Shown in pieces: positions 1-7,327 of a stretch of 35,259 nucleotides of DNA. Source of the DNA: Gammaproteobacteria bacterium (GTDB taxonomy: Bacteria > Pseudomonadota > Gammaproteobacteria > Pseudomonadales > Azotimanducaceae); assembly GCA_026706665.1 (NCBI GenBank), contig JAPOYI010000163.1, positions 1 through 35,259 on the forward strand. The letters are read 5' to 3'. The first letter of the stretch is position 1; each line of letters starts with the position of its first letter. The notes below the pieces were generated by a model. That model saw only the letters and a list, made by a program, of their open reading frames with translations, ran no database searches and had not been told where the DNA came from. The translations under genes were made by a program, and so were the position numbers.

Positions 1-2
1 AG

Positions 3-282
3 AGCGCGGCGAACCTGGCGCTGATGCGCCGGCTGGACGAGCTGCATCTGGAGCATCTGTTTTACGGCAGCCGGCAGTTGGCGCGGCACCTGCGCCGCGA
101 GGGTGTGGTCGTCGGGCGGCACCGGGTGCGGCGGCTGATGGGCATGGAGGCGGTGTACCGCAAGCCGCGCGCCAGTGCGGCCCACCCGGAGCGCCGCGTG
201 TATCCGTATCTGCTGCCGATCTGGTGATCGACCGGCCGGACCAGGTGTGGTGCGCGGACATCACCTACCCGGCGCTTTGTGC
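3..282 (+). pseudogene. IS3-family transposase OrfB fragment, frameshifted and truncated
   Basis: The translation from base 3 matches the N-terminal helix-turn-helix part of IS3-family OrfB (YGSRQLARHLRR, then RRLMGMEAVYRKP and YPYLL). A one-base loss near base 220 breaks the frame. The next frame continues with the expected LVIDRPDQVWCADITY, which leads into the DDE catalytic core. The match stops abruptly near base 280, so the catalytic domain is gone. The left end lies outside the window. This is a dead insertion-sequence remnant at the edge of the accessory region. The family call rests on the characteristic order of these motifs. Confidence 0.85.
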
Positions 283-409
283 ATCTGACAACCCCTTGAA
301 TCGACAAGTGAATTGTCTCCAATCAGGCAGTGTTTGCCAAGCTATCTGTATAATTCCTTTTTTTGAAGCATTGCTCCAGCATCCGGCAGGATGCATCCTG
401 TTTTGGACC

Positions 410-432
410 ATTTTGATCTTTTGGATCAAAAT
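410..432. promoter_or_regulatory. Perfect 9-bp palindrome, likely antitoxin operator
   Basis: ATTTTGATC and GATCAAAAT form a perfect inverted repeat around a 5-base TTTTG spacer, 29 bases before the antitoxin start at 462. Antitoxins of this class usually repress their own promoter through such palindromes. The assignment as an operator is inferred from position and symmetry. Confidence 0.5.
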
Positions 433-461
433 AATCTGAATCAAGCGACGAGAGCTTTTCG

Positions 462-641
462 ATGAAGCAGGGTATCCCCATCGCCGTGTTGATGTCGATG
501 GACGAATTCGAGACGCATCAGCGCATAAAGCTTGAGCAGCTCCGCCGCGAAGTGCAGGCCGGGCTTGGCGACCTGGAAGCTGGAAAGGTCGTCAGCGGCC
601 GTGAAGCCTTCGAACTAATGGACCGCGAACTCGGCGATTGA
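462..641 (+). CDS. Short Phd/ParD-like antitoxin
   Basis: This 59-residue open frame begins with GIPIAVLMSMDEFE, the typical middle of Phd/YefM antitoxins (a G-x-P-x-AVLMS strand followed by an acidic helix). It continues with LEQLRREVQAGLGDLEAGKV, typical of the toxin-binding tail of ParD/Phd proteins. The usual N-terminal DNA-binding part of Phd appears shortened or missing. Its TGA stop overlaps the ATG of the following ParE-like remnant (TGATG), the normal translational coupling of a toxin-antitoxin operon. Since the toxin is broken, this is an orphan or decaying antitoxin. It may still be expressed from the promoter region that contains the palindrome at 410-432. Confidence 0.6.
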   Translation: MKQGIPIAVLMSMDEFETHQRIKLEQLRREVQAGLGDLEAGKVVSGREAFELMDRELGD

Positions 642-1072
642 TGCCTCGCTACGACTTTGCGCGGCGGCATTGGTTGATCTGCGTGATATTGCCCGCCACA
701 CCAGCAAGACATGGGGGCGCAGGCTCGGCTCTATCGCGAGGAAACGGCGGATTTCGCGCCGCCTTCACGCAAGGCTTTCAACTTGTCCGCCGACCGGTCG
801 CACGACGATCGCGGCCCGGATTCAATAGTCCGGCGCACCGAGGAAGGCCCTCTCGACGCCTCCACCTGTCTCCATCGGTCCAACCGCCGTCCGTGCGGTC
901 ACCGGGGCGGTCCGGAAACTATCCGATGCAGATAGTTGCCCAGCAGCCCGCCCAGTCCCACCGTCACGGGCAGCGTGAGAGGGAGGGAATACGCTACCAG
1001 CGTGGGAATACTCTGGCCGTGATTGTCGGGGTTTGGGTCGACCAACAAACTGGAACACGCCAACGCGGGAAG
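618..1072. repeat. Direct repeat block, copy 1
   Basis: About 455 bases here recur in the same orientation at 5164-5615 with scattered substitutions and small indels. The block covers the last codons of the antitoxin, the ParE-like remnant and the 3' third of the membrane-protein gene on the minus strand. The two copies bracket toxin module 1, so recombination between them could delete or duplicate that module. Confidence 0.85.
641..850 (+). pseudogene. ParE/RelE-like toxin remnant, copy 1
   Basis: The start MPRYDFARR overlaps the antitoxin stop and matches the N-terminus of ParE-like toxins (compare MPRYDLARRALADLRDIARY in copy 2 at 5187). One base is missing after the ninth codon, so the frame moves. 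The segment WGAQARLYREETADF appears in a second frame from about 708. The expected C-terminal half is not recognisable. The gene cannot make an intact toxin. It is listed because it explains the orphan antitoxin and marks the repeated unit. Confidence 0.65.
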
Positions 1073-1750
1073 CCCACCGATCAGGACACCACACATGACG
1101 GGGAGCCGCGAAGGTAACATCGCCGTGCAGACGCCGAGAACGAGAATGGGGACGGCGGGAAGAATCCCGTGATGGACTAACTCCCAAAGTGCGATTTCCG
1201 GGTTCGGAGAGGCTTCCCTGACGGCCTGCCACAGTATCAGCAATCCGAGTGCCGCAAAGCCGATACCCAGAGAGCGCGCCAACAAATGCCACCATCGCGG
1301 AGTTCCATGCGGGTTACCCCTCAGCTCGTTCTTAGCCCACCACGGTCGACACATCCGATCTACCAGCGCCGCACCGATCAGCATGTTGAGAGGTACAACC
1401 AACGGCATGAGCAGGCCAACCATCCCCCGACCGATGTCTGCACCGGCATCGTTCGGGTGCGACATCATCGATACCCAAAGGTAAACCGGAGCCAAAACAG
1501 CACCAATGAATGCCCCTAAGACTCTCGGTAGTTCCGACGGCCGCCTGAGGGCGCAGGTGCCAACGATCATCAACGGGCCACCCGACATGAATACCCAAAA
1601 TAGAACTACGACGACGTTTTCCGATCCGGTAAGCGCGTTGTAGACCGCCAGACTCCCCCCCAGCAAAAGCGCGCAAGCACCCACGCCATACGCTCCCCAC
1701 GTTCCGAGAGGGCCAATAAACCGCTCGGTTCGGAGTCGCCTGATCCTCAT
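899..1750 (-). CDS. Multi-pass membrane protein, third gene of toxin module 1
   Basis: This protein of about 283 residues is strongly hydrophobic, with about seven or eight likely membrane segments (for example GAYGVGACALLLGGSLAVYN near the N-terminus and LGIGFAALGLLILWQAV in the middle) and an arginine-rich cytoplasmic start. I do not recognise the family. An ATG at 1750 is preferred over the upstream TTG. The ATG lies 18 bases after the ankyrin gene stop, so the genes are probably co-transcribed in the order RHS, ankyrin, membrane protein. A broken copy of its C-terminus lies at 5445-5637 beside the second module. Its recurrence suggests a role tied to the modules, such as a shared immunity or export component, but this is inference. 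Confidence 0.75.
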   Translation of the reverse strand: MRIRRLRTERFIGPLGTWGAYGVGACALLLGGSLAVYNALTGSENVVVVLFWVFMSGGPLMIVGTCALRRPSELPRVLGAFIGAVLAPVYLWVSMMSHPNDAGADIGRGMVGLLMPLVVPLNMLIGAALVDRMCRPWWAKNELRGNPHGTPRWWHLLARSLGIGFAALGLLILWQAVREASPNPEIALWELVHHGILPAVPILVLGVCTAMLPSRLPVMCGVLIGGLPALACSSLLVDPNPDNHGQSIPTLVAYSLPLTLPVTVGLGGLLGNYLHRIVSGPPR

Positions 1751-1768
1751 CAAGGCAAATCCACAGCG

Positions 1769-3358
1769 TTAGTCGTCATCCAACCTTAGCCTTTCCAAAA
1801 CGCTGGACCCAAGAAGAGCGTCGTTCTCCCGAGCGTAGTCCCAGGCAAGTTTGCCCTCATTGTTGCGCAACGCCGGATCCGCGCCGCCTTCGAGCAAGGC
1901 TTCCAACTTGTCCGCCGTCTTTCCATACCGGGCAGCGTCATGGAGAGCTGTATCACCGTCCTCGTCTGCGGCGTTGGGGTTCGCGCCAGCCTTGAGAAGC
2001 GCACGAATGGCATTGGCATCTGCGGTACGCGCCGCAACGCTCAGCGGACGCATCCATGCACCGCAATTGCCGCCAGCATTCGGATCCGCGTCCTTCTCGA
2101 CGCAAGCCATAACGCCCTCAACAGTAACCTGTCCAGAATCACCCCAACTGCGACAGCCGCCTATCGCGGGAGTCCCATCAGTAGGTGGCGACTGGGACAT
2201 CTTTACCTGACTGAATACAGTATGGTCGGTACCGCCATCGCCACTCGATGTCCGCAAACTGCCAATCAAGCTAAACAATCTGCCGTCCCATTCCTTGAGG
2301 ATCAGTTTACGAACGATGCCCAAATCGGAACTTCCACTCGGAAAGGACGGCTGGTATCGCGAAATCGCTCCCGAGAGATCGTAGCGCCGAGACCAGACGG
2401 CGCACCCGTTCGGTACCGCTGCAATGTAGCCGTCATCTCCCGACCTAACGACATTGTGATAGACCCCGCCTGCCAACGATCCGTCCAATGCGTTACCGGC
2501 ATCGCCTTGCCAAGGGGCTATCACGCACGAAAACTCCTCTCCGCTGCTCTCAAGCACGCAGTTCTGCCATTGCGACCCGTCATTGATCAGCAGCGAAAGT
2601 TTGCTCGGCCAAATGAGAAATTGGGCCGGGTACATGAATTTCAGAGGCACTGCAACCGATCCCCGATCGACAAGTCGACCTTCCAAGGTCAGTCGCCGAA
2701 ACGTTCCCGAGAATCGGTCCATCCCTTGTGCGTCCTTCCTCCTTTCGCCTTCAAGAACCAGAATGTCGTTTCCGCTCGGTCTAGCCAACACTACCATCGG
2801 TTCATACGCGGACGATTCACGCGACGCCCATTCGTACTTCGTCTGAAGCTGATCATCCAGAAGCATGACGCTTCGATTGGTATGGACTACCGTGAAGTCA
2901 CGGTACCGGTCCAATCCAATAACCTGCACGCCTTCGTAGTATCGACGCGTAGTAACGTCGCCGTCGTTGTCAACATGTGCGAGAAATGTTCCACGATCGG
3001 GACGATTGATCTTGACGACAACGCCACCGTTGTGAGGGGTAGTCGCTACTAACGGAGGAGCGGGACCGAAGGGGGACTCTTCCCATAAAGAGACCAGATT
3101 GACTTTCGAGGATTGAGCCCCGCCTGGAATGGCGTATATCCCCAGTACCACATCGCGATTCGCGTTTAAGTCTGCTAGGTGATGATCCGGAGGCAGCTTT
3201 CGATACACGATGTATGCGTAGTCAAGACCTACCGAGAAGTCCATAGGCTCGGCATAGTTTGGAGCTTCCGCAACTTCGAAAGTGGCAACCGATCCGAGTA
3301 TAGTGCTCAGCGTCCGCAAGTTAGCGAGCGTAAATATAGCGCAGATAATCAGTTTCAT
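1769..3358 (-). CDS. Exported ankyrin-repeat protein, probable immunity protein for the RHS-PLA2 tip
   Basis: This protein of about 529 residues starts with MKLIICAIFTLANLRTLS, a short basic start and hydrophobic stretch that looks like a signal peptide. A long beta-rich middle with no recognised family follows. The last 110 residues contain ankyrin-like repeats (PLSVAARTADANAIRALLKA, then GDTALHDAARYGKT and LEALLEGGADPALRNN). The start at 3358 lies inside the end of the RHS gene, overlapping it by 38 bases in another frame. No good ribosome-binding site is visible, so coupled translation is likely. Ankyrin proteins are known immunity partners in polymorphic toxin systems. A secreted immunity protein would suit a toxin that attacks membranes from the periplasm. 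The immunity role is inferred from position and fold. Confidence 0.7.
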   Translation of the reverse strand: MKLIICAIFTLANLRTLSTILGSVATFEVAEAPNYAEPMDFSVGLDYAYIVYRKLPPDHHLADLNANRDVVLGIYAIPGGAQSSKVNLVSLWEESPFGPAPPLVATTPHNGGVVVKINRPDRGTFLAHVDNDGDVTTRRYYEGVQVIGLDRYRDFTVVHTNRSVMLLDDQLQTKYEWASRESSAYEPMVVLARPSGNDILVLEGERRKDAQGMDRFSGTFRRLTLEGRLVDRGSVAVPLKFMYPAQFLIWPSKLSLLINDGSQWQNCVLESSGEEFSCVIAPWQGDAGNALDGSLAGGVYHNVVRSGDDGYIAAVPNGCAVWSRRYDLSGAISRYQPSFPSGSSDLGIVRKLILKEWDGRLFSLIGSLRTSSGDGGTDHTVFSQVKMSQSPPTDGTPAIGGCRSWGDSGQVTVEGVMACVEKDADPNAGGNCGAWMRPLSVAARTADANAIRALLKAGANPNAADEDGDTALHDAARYGKTADKLEALLEGGADPALRNNEGKLAWDYARENDALLGSSVLERLRLDDD

Positions 3359-5119
3359 ATGAAATATAACCAATTACAACAGTGGCAGTGCTTGACTTGG
3401 CCGAGAACCTCGTAGGAATTACCTCCAAAAAGACGACGGCGCCGTATGATATCTCCGCATCCGCCAGGCAAATCGCGAGACGGGGAAGTTGCGAGATACT
3501 ATTGTACTTCACGCGGCAGGCCGATTTCATGTTAACTAAGAAATCCCAGTCACACCCAGATTTGGAGGCACCACACGTATTGTAACAAATGTCATGAATA
3601 TCGCAGGCCCCCTCGAACGTACTTGTATTGTCGGTTGTTGGTACTGGACTACTGCATTGATTCACGTCAATATTCTTGGCTCTGACTTGAAATAGTCCTG
3701 CATCGCAATTGGCAAAGTCGCTATAGTCGTCTACCGCTTTGCAGTACTTCGTTGGGGTTGGCGTACAGTGGCAGTCGTTGTAATCAAGGCAACCGCATGT
3801 CAAGCAAGGAATACAGCAGTTGACGGAGCGGTATTCGTTCGACTGGAACATCGGGTTCGAAGGCTTCTGAAATTGAGGTATGGAGGCTCCCGTATCTCGC
3901 CCCCGAAAAAGTGGAGTGGCCACCTGTAGTAGCTTTCGCGCATCCGCCAGCCCAGGCACGCCAAGTTCGATCGGATCAAGAATGATCGCATCGAAGGTCG
4001 TTTCCCCGAACACGAGAATTCCGTAGTCTGGTTGATCCGGCCCATGCGAGTCTCGGGCCAAAACCGAGAGTCGGCTGTCGAACAAGACACGGTCCCGCTC
4101 GTCCGCGTCCTTGCCTTCCTGACCGAGAGCCTGAACTTGGCCCGTCGACGCGAACACAAAGGAGTCAGCGACCCCCCACTCGTTGTACCGGAGCTTGACT
4201 CGCTCGATCCCCAAGTCGAACGCAGACGGCCGCCCCGACGGGTCATAGCTGATGTCGACAGACTGATTCACATCCTCGTAAATGAGCCGTCTAATCTGGT
4301 TCAGGTCACCGACTGCAATAGACGGTCGTTGCAATGACCCATCTCGGTTGCGTACCAAGACTTCTCGGATATTGCCGCTCGCGTCGTAGACATACCGCAC
4401 CGAAGCGCCATTACCGTACTCGACCAGTCGCCGATTGCCTAGCGAGGCTTCGCCTCAGACCGACAAGGCATGTGCTCAAGACTACAAGATATTGATCTTG
4501 CTCGACATTTTTGACTATGCAACCCAACTGTAAACATAAGTCGCGCTCAAGGAATCTAGTTCGTCGTAGTTGTATCGGTTAACGCTCCCGTCGACGTATC
4601 GAAGCGACAAGACGCGTCCTACAGAGTCGCGGCCGAATTGAACTGAATCGGGGCCAGAGTAAAGCACGAGAGGTGATCCAGCGTTGTCGTAGTCGGCGGA
4701 GATGAGTATGCCTTCGCCGTCACCGACGTGGAGTATATTCCCACGCTTCGAATACGTGTATTCAAACAACCGGCCGTCGGGACCCGTTATACGAACGAAG
4801 CCGTCGGCGTAGTCGATTGATGTACGCAACATCCCACCATAATATGAGTTGTCAACCAAACGTCCTTTGGTGTCATAGTGGAACTCGCTGGTGAATTGAG
4901 ATCTATCGGTATTTGCGTCCAACCCGGTTGCAATCGGGCGCACGTCGACAAGAGACTGTTCAACGATGCTCGACAACGCACCCGAACTCTCGTAAGTAAA
5001 CGAATACGAACTGTCCGGCCGAACAAGCTCGCGTACTCGGCGTTGGTTGTCGAACGCAATTCTCCACGAGATGCCCCCGCTCGTCCGAAGGGCGATTGTG
5101 GCACCTCGGTCGTCGTGCG
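3321..5119 (-). pseudogene. RHS-repeat toxin tip with phospholipase A2-like C-terminus; 5'-truncated and interrupted (module 1)
   Basis: The frame runs from about 5119 with RHS/YD repeats (YDTKGRLVDNS, FEYTYSKRGNILHVGD, VRYVYDASGNIRE). It is broken by a 113-bp insertion at 4443-4555 that brings in a stop at 4515-4517. Without the insert the frame would be continuous (YDEL joined to GNRRLVEYG). The RHS core ends in a cysteine-rich segment (bases 3839-3765, SVNCCIPCLTCGC, then DYNDCHC). The tip, bases about 3656-3468, has ACDIHDICYNTCGASKSGCD followed by a distal CR. This is the Ca/His-Asp catalytic loop pattern of secretory PLA2, closest in my memory to group XII. The predicted dyad His codon is at 3596-3594. 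The 5' end is lost at a repeat junction near 5120. The piece 3321-4400 remains open and may act as a displaced tip for recombination. Confidence 0.75.
4443..4559. mobile_element. 113-bp insertion flanked by CTAG duplication (MITE-like)
   Basis: CTAG at 4439-4442 and again at 4556-4559 flank 113 bases absent from the parallel position in module 2. Removing one CTAG and the insert restores the reading frame exactly (Y-N-Y-D-E-L-G-N-R-R on the minus strand). The left end carries a hairpin immediately inside the CTAG, GAGGC-TTC-GCCTC at 4444-4456. No long terminal inverted repeats and no coding capacity are seen. A tetranucleotide beside a foot-less hairpin resembles the layout of REP or IS200/IS605-type elements, but the class is uncertain. 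Confidence 0.7.
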
Positions 5120-5163
5120 GGCTTTTGGAGCATTGCTCCAGCCATCTGGCAGGATGCTAACTG

Positions 5164-5615
5164 ATGGACCGCGAACTCGGCGATTGATGCCTCGGTACGA
5201 CTTGGCGCGACGGGCATTGGCTGATCTGCGTGATATCGCCCGCTACACCAGGAAGATCTGGAGCAGGCGCAGGCTCGGCTCTATCGCAAGGAAACGGCGG
5301 ATTCGCACCGCTTTCACGCAAGGCTTTCAACTTGTCGGCCGACCGGTCGCACGACGCTCGCGGCCCGGATTCAATAGCCCGGCCCAACGAGGAAGCCCTC
5401 CGACGCTTCCACCTGTCTCCTTCGATCCAACCGCCGTCCGTGCGTCACCGGGGCGGTTCGGCGACTATCCGATGCAGATAGTGGCCCAGCATCCCGCCCA
5501 GTCCCACCGTGAGGGGGAGCGTGAGAGGGAGGGAATACGCTACCAGCGTGGGAATACTCTGGCCGTGATTGTCGGGGTTGCGTCCACCAGCAAACTGGAA
5601 CAGGCAACGCGGGAA
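5164..5615. repeat. Direct repeat block, copy 2
   Basis: This is the second copy of the block at 618-1072, in the same orientation. Just before both copies lie short related sequences with a GCATTGCTCCAG core and a small GCATCC/GGATGC-like hairpin (about 368-392 and 5130-5157). In copy 2 almost all of the antitoxin gene is missing. It forms the 5' border that truncates the module 1 RHS gene. Confidence 0.85.
5187..5400 (+). pseudogene. ParE/RelE-like toxin remnant, copy 2
   Basis: MPRYDLARRALADLRDIARY and TRKIW match the N-terminal helices of ParE-family toxins, which are gyrase- or ribosome-directed. One base is missing after the TGG of KIW. The expected continuation EQAQARLYRKETAD is found in the next frame. 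The C-terminal strands that carry catalytic or gyrase-contact residues are not recognisable. No antitoxin gene precedes it. It is the better-preserved of the two copies at the N-terminus and shows what copy 1 at 641 once was. Confidence 0.65.
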
Positions 5616-5637
5616 ACACTCCGCACTGTCCAACGCC
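5445..5637 (-). pseudogene. C-terminal fragment of the module membrane protein
   Basis: The end of this frame, NPDNHGQSIPTLVAYSLPLT and GLGGMLGHYLHRIV, is nearly identical to the C-terminus of the membrane protein at 899-1750. A frameshift near 5580 separates it from ACSSLLVDA in the next frame. Upstream it stops at the inverted repeat of an insertion-sequence remnant at 5639. It shows that module 2 once had its own copy of the membrane-protein gene, which was cut by the insertion and lost its first two thirds. Confidence 0.8.
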
Positions 5638-5638
5638 A

Positions 5639-6390
5639 AGTGAGGGTGAACGGGAAGTTCTGCGCATCATTCGGGGATGATCGTGGACAGAACGTCAATC
5701 GCTTCGCCCACGCCACCTTGTCGCCGTTCCTCAACTTCCACCGGCCCTGCCTGTTCGCCACGAGCACCGCGACGGCAACGGCAGGATCCGGCGCAAGTAT
5801 CTGGACCGCGAGGTCATGACGCCCTACGCCCGACTGCGATCGATGCGCGGCACCGAGCCGTTCCTCGAGCCCGGCCTCGGCTTCGACCTGCTGGACGCCG
5901 CGACCGCCGCCGAGACCGACCTCGAGGCCGCGCACCGGGTCCAGGCCGCGCGTCGCGAGCTGGTCCTGCGCATCGGCGCCGGCATGGCAGCCGCCCGCGC
6001 CGCCCGATGACGTCCGAAAGTCCGCTCGCCGCCCGGCCAATGATGGTGGCCGCGGTACGAAGAGCCTATCGAGCCCGACCGCCGCCCGGATCCGCATCGA
6101 CCGACGGCGGCCACCATCCCCGCCAAAGCGTGGGTCGCTACGAGGCCGTCAAGGGTTCGCTTCGCCAGCCAGGACGCCTGAGGTCCTTCATCGAATCCCC
6201 CGGCCGACTCCTCCCAAGCGTCACGCCAGACCGCGGCGTCGGTCCCGCGTCCTGTCCGCCCTTGACCGCCGCTCCGCTCGAAAACCGGACTCTCTTGACC
6301 AACGTCGCCAGCCTCCCCAACATCCCCCCACATCGCGGCAGAGCATCCGAAAACGAGACGCTTCACGAATCCGGCAATTTCACCCTCACT
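5639..6390 (+). mobile_element. Insertion-sequence remnant with 12-bp inverted ends and transposase debris
   Basis: AGTGAGGGTGAA at 5639-5650 is matched by its reverse complement at 6379-6390, which fits terminal inverted repeats. Between them, plus-strand frames encode the C-terminal region of an integrase-core (rve/DDE) transposase. NRFAHATLSPFLNFHRPC (from about 5694) is followed after a frameshift near 5762 by a frame containing MTPYARLRSMRGTEPFLEPG that ends at 6010. The catalytic residues are missing. From 6011 to 6378 I see no gene. The element sits exactly where the module 2 membrane-protein gene is broken. Confidence 0.6.
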
Positions 6391-6457
6391 TTCTCATTGG
6401 ACAGCGGCCATGCACCGGCTCACCACATGGGACATGAGCGACGAAAACGGACTATGC

Positions 6458-7306
6458 TCAGTCTATGGTCATGTAGCCACGATCGGCCTGATCGACAATT
6501 TCCTTAGCTCGGTCTGACGCTGCGGGATCAGGTGACCTGCGAACAATCAACCAACGCGAAACACTAGGGTAAGCGATCTGCCTGAGGCTCCGGTAAAGCA
6601 ATTCGTCGAACAGTTGCCCTTCCTCCCCCTCCCCGAAATAACCAAGATTGCGGGTGAGGACATCCACAGCATCCAAACTACCTTGTCTAACCAAACCGTC
6701 CGCGACAATCGACCTATACGGAAGATTACTTTCTTGAAGAAGATCTTCGAGCATTGGTACTGCTAACGGATCAAGGATCAAGCTGAGCGCCAGCGCACTT
6801 AGCTCTCCCCATTGATGGGATGACCGCGCAATGGCACCTGAAAGAATCTCCCTAGCTCGTTGCTTCAAACGATCATGATCATAAGCCAATACCTGCAGTG
6901 CGATCACGTTGCTCCGTTTGTATTTCGTGCCCATGGAGGCTTCGGGAACTTCCGCAGCAATACGGTAATGTCCTATTTCCTCAAACATATACCACTCGCT
7001 AATCGCGATGCGATATGACCCGCTCTCACCCGGCTCCAATTCCAATGCCGTGTAGAATTGTAGCCCACCGCGTACTAGAGAAGTCCCAAGAAGCCGGTGC
7101 TCGTTGCCGTTCGGTGCTGTGACGTATAATCTTAAATCCCTTTTTCCCGACAGGATGTAACTCCCTTGCGACTTATTCAATAACCGTATCTCTACGATTA
7201 CCGGTTCTCCGCTCGAAACCTGATTCTGTTCTGTCGACAATAACAAACAAATCGAGTGTGATTGCATGCCGACAAGTGCCAAAATAGAAAAAAAGGTGTA
7301 TGTCAT
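6458..7306 (-). CDS. Exported HEAT-like repeat protein, probable immunity protein of module 2
   Basis: This protein has 282 residues. The N-terminus MTYTFFSILALVGMQSHSIC looks like a signal peptide, possibly with a lipobox-like cysteine. Residues 25-135 are beta-rich (SGEPVIVEIRLLNKSQGSY). Residues 145-265 are helical with HEAT-like pairs (ALALSLILDPLAVPMLEDLL, then SIVADGLVRQGSLDAVDVLT). The ATG lies 21 bases after the RHS stop, with GAGGG eight bases before it, so it is co-transcribed with the toxin tip. The position equals that of the ankyrin protein in module 1, yet the two are unrelated. This is the expected pattern for cognate immunity proteins. The immunity role is inferred. Confidence 0.65.
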   Translation of the reverse strand: MTYTFFSILALVGMQSHSICLLLSTEQNQVSSGEPVIVEIRLLNKSQGSYILSGKRDLRLYVTAPNGNEHRLLGTSLVRGGLQFYTALELEPGESGSYRIAISEWYMFEEIGHYRIAAEVPEASMGTKYKRSNVIALQVLAYDHDRLKQRAREILSGAIARSSHQWGELSALALSLILDPLAVPMLEDLLQESNLPYRSIVADGLVRQGSLDAVDVLTRNLGYFGEGEEGQLFDELLYRSLRQIAYPSVSRWLIVRRSPDPAASDRAKEIVDQADRGYMTID

Positions 7307-7327
7307 TTTGTATGCCCTCAGAAAACA

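Noticed and set aside
349-354. TATAAT as a promoter for the antitoxin
   Set aside because: No -35-like hexamer lies 16-18 bases upstream, so it is not called as a promoter.
1940-3052. Plus-strand frame opposite the ankyrin-protein gene
   Set aside because: The minus-strand frame contains ankyrin repeats, a signal peptide and operon context. The plus frame has none.
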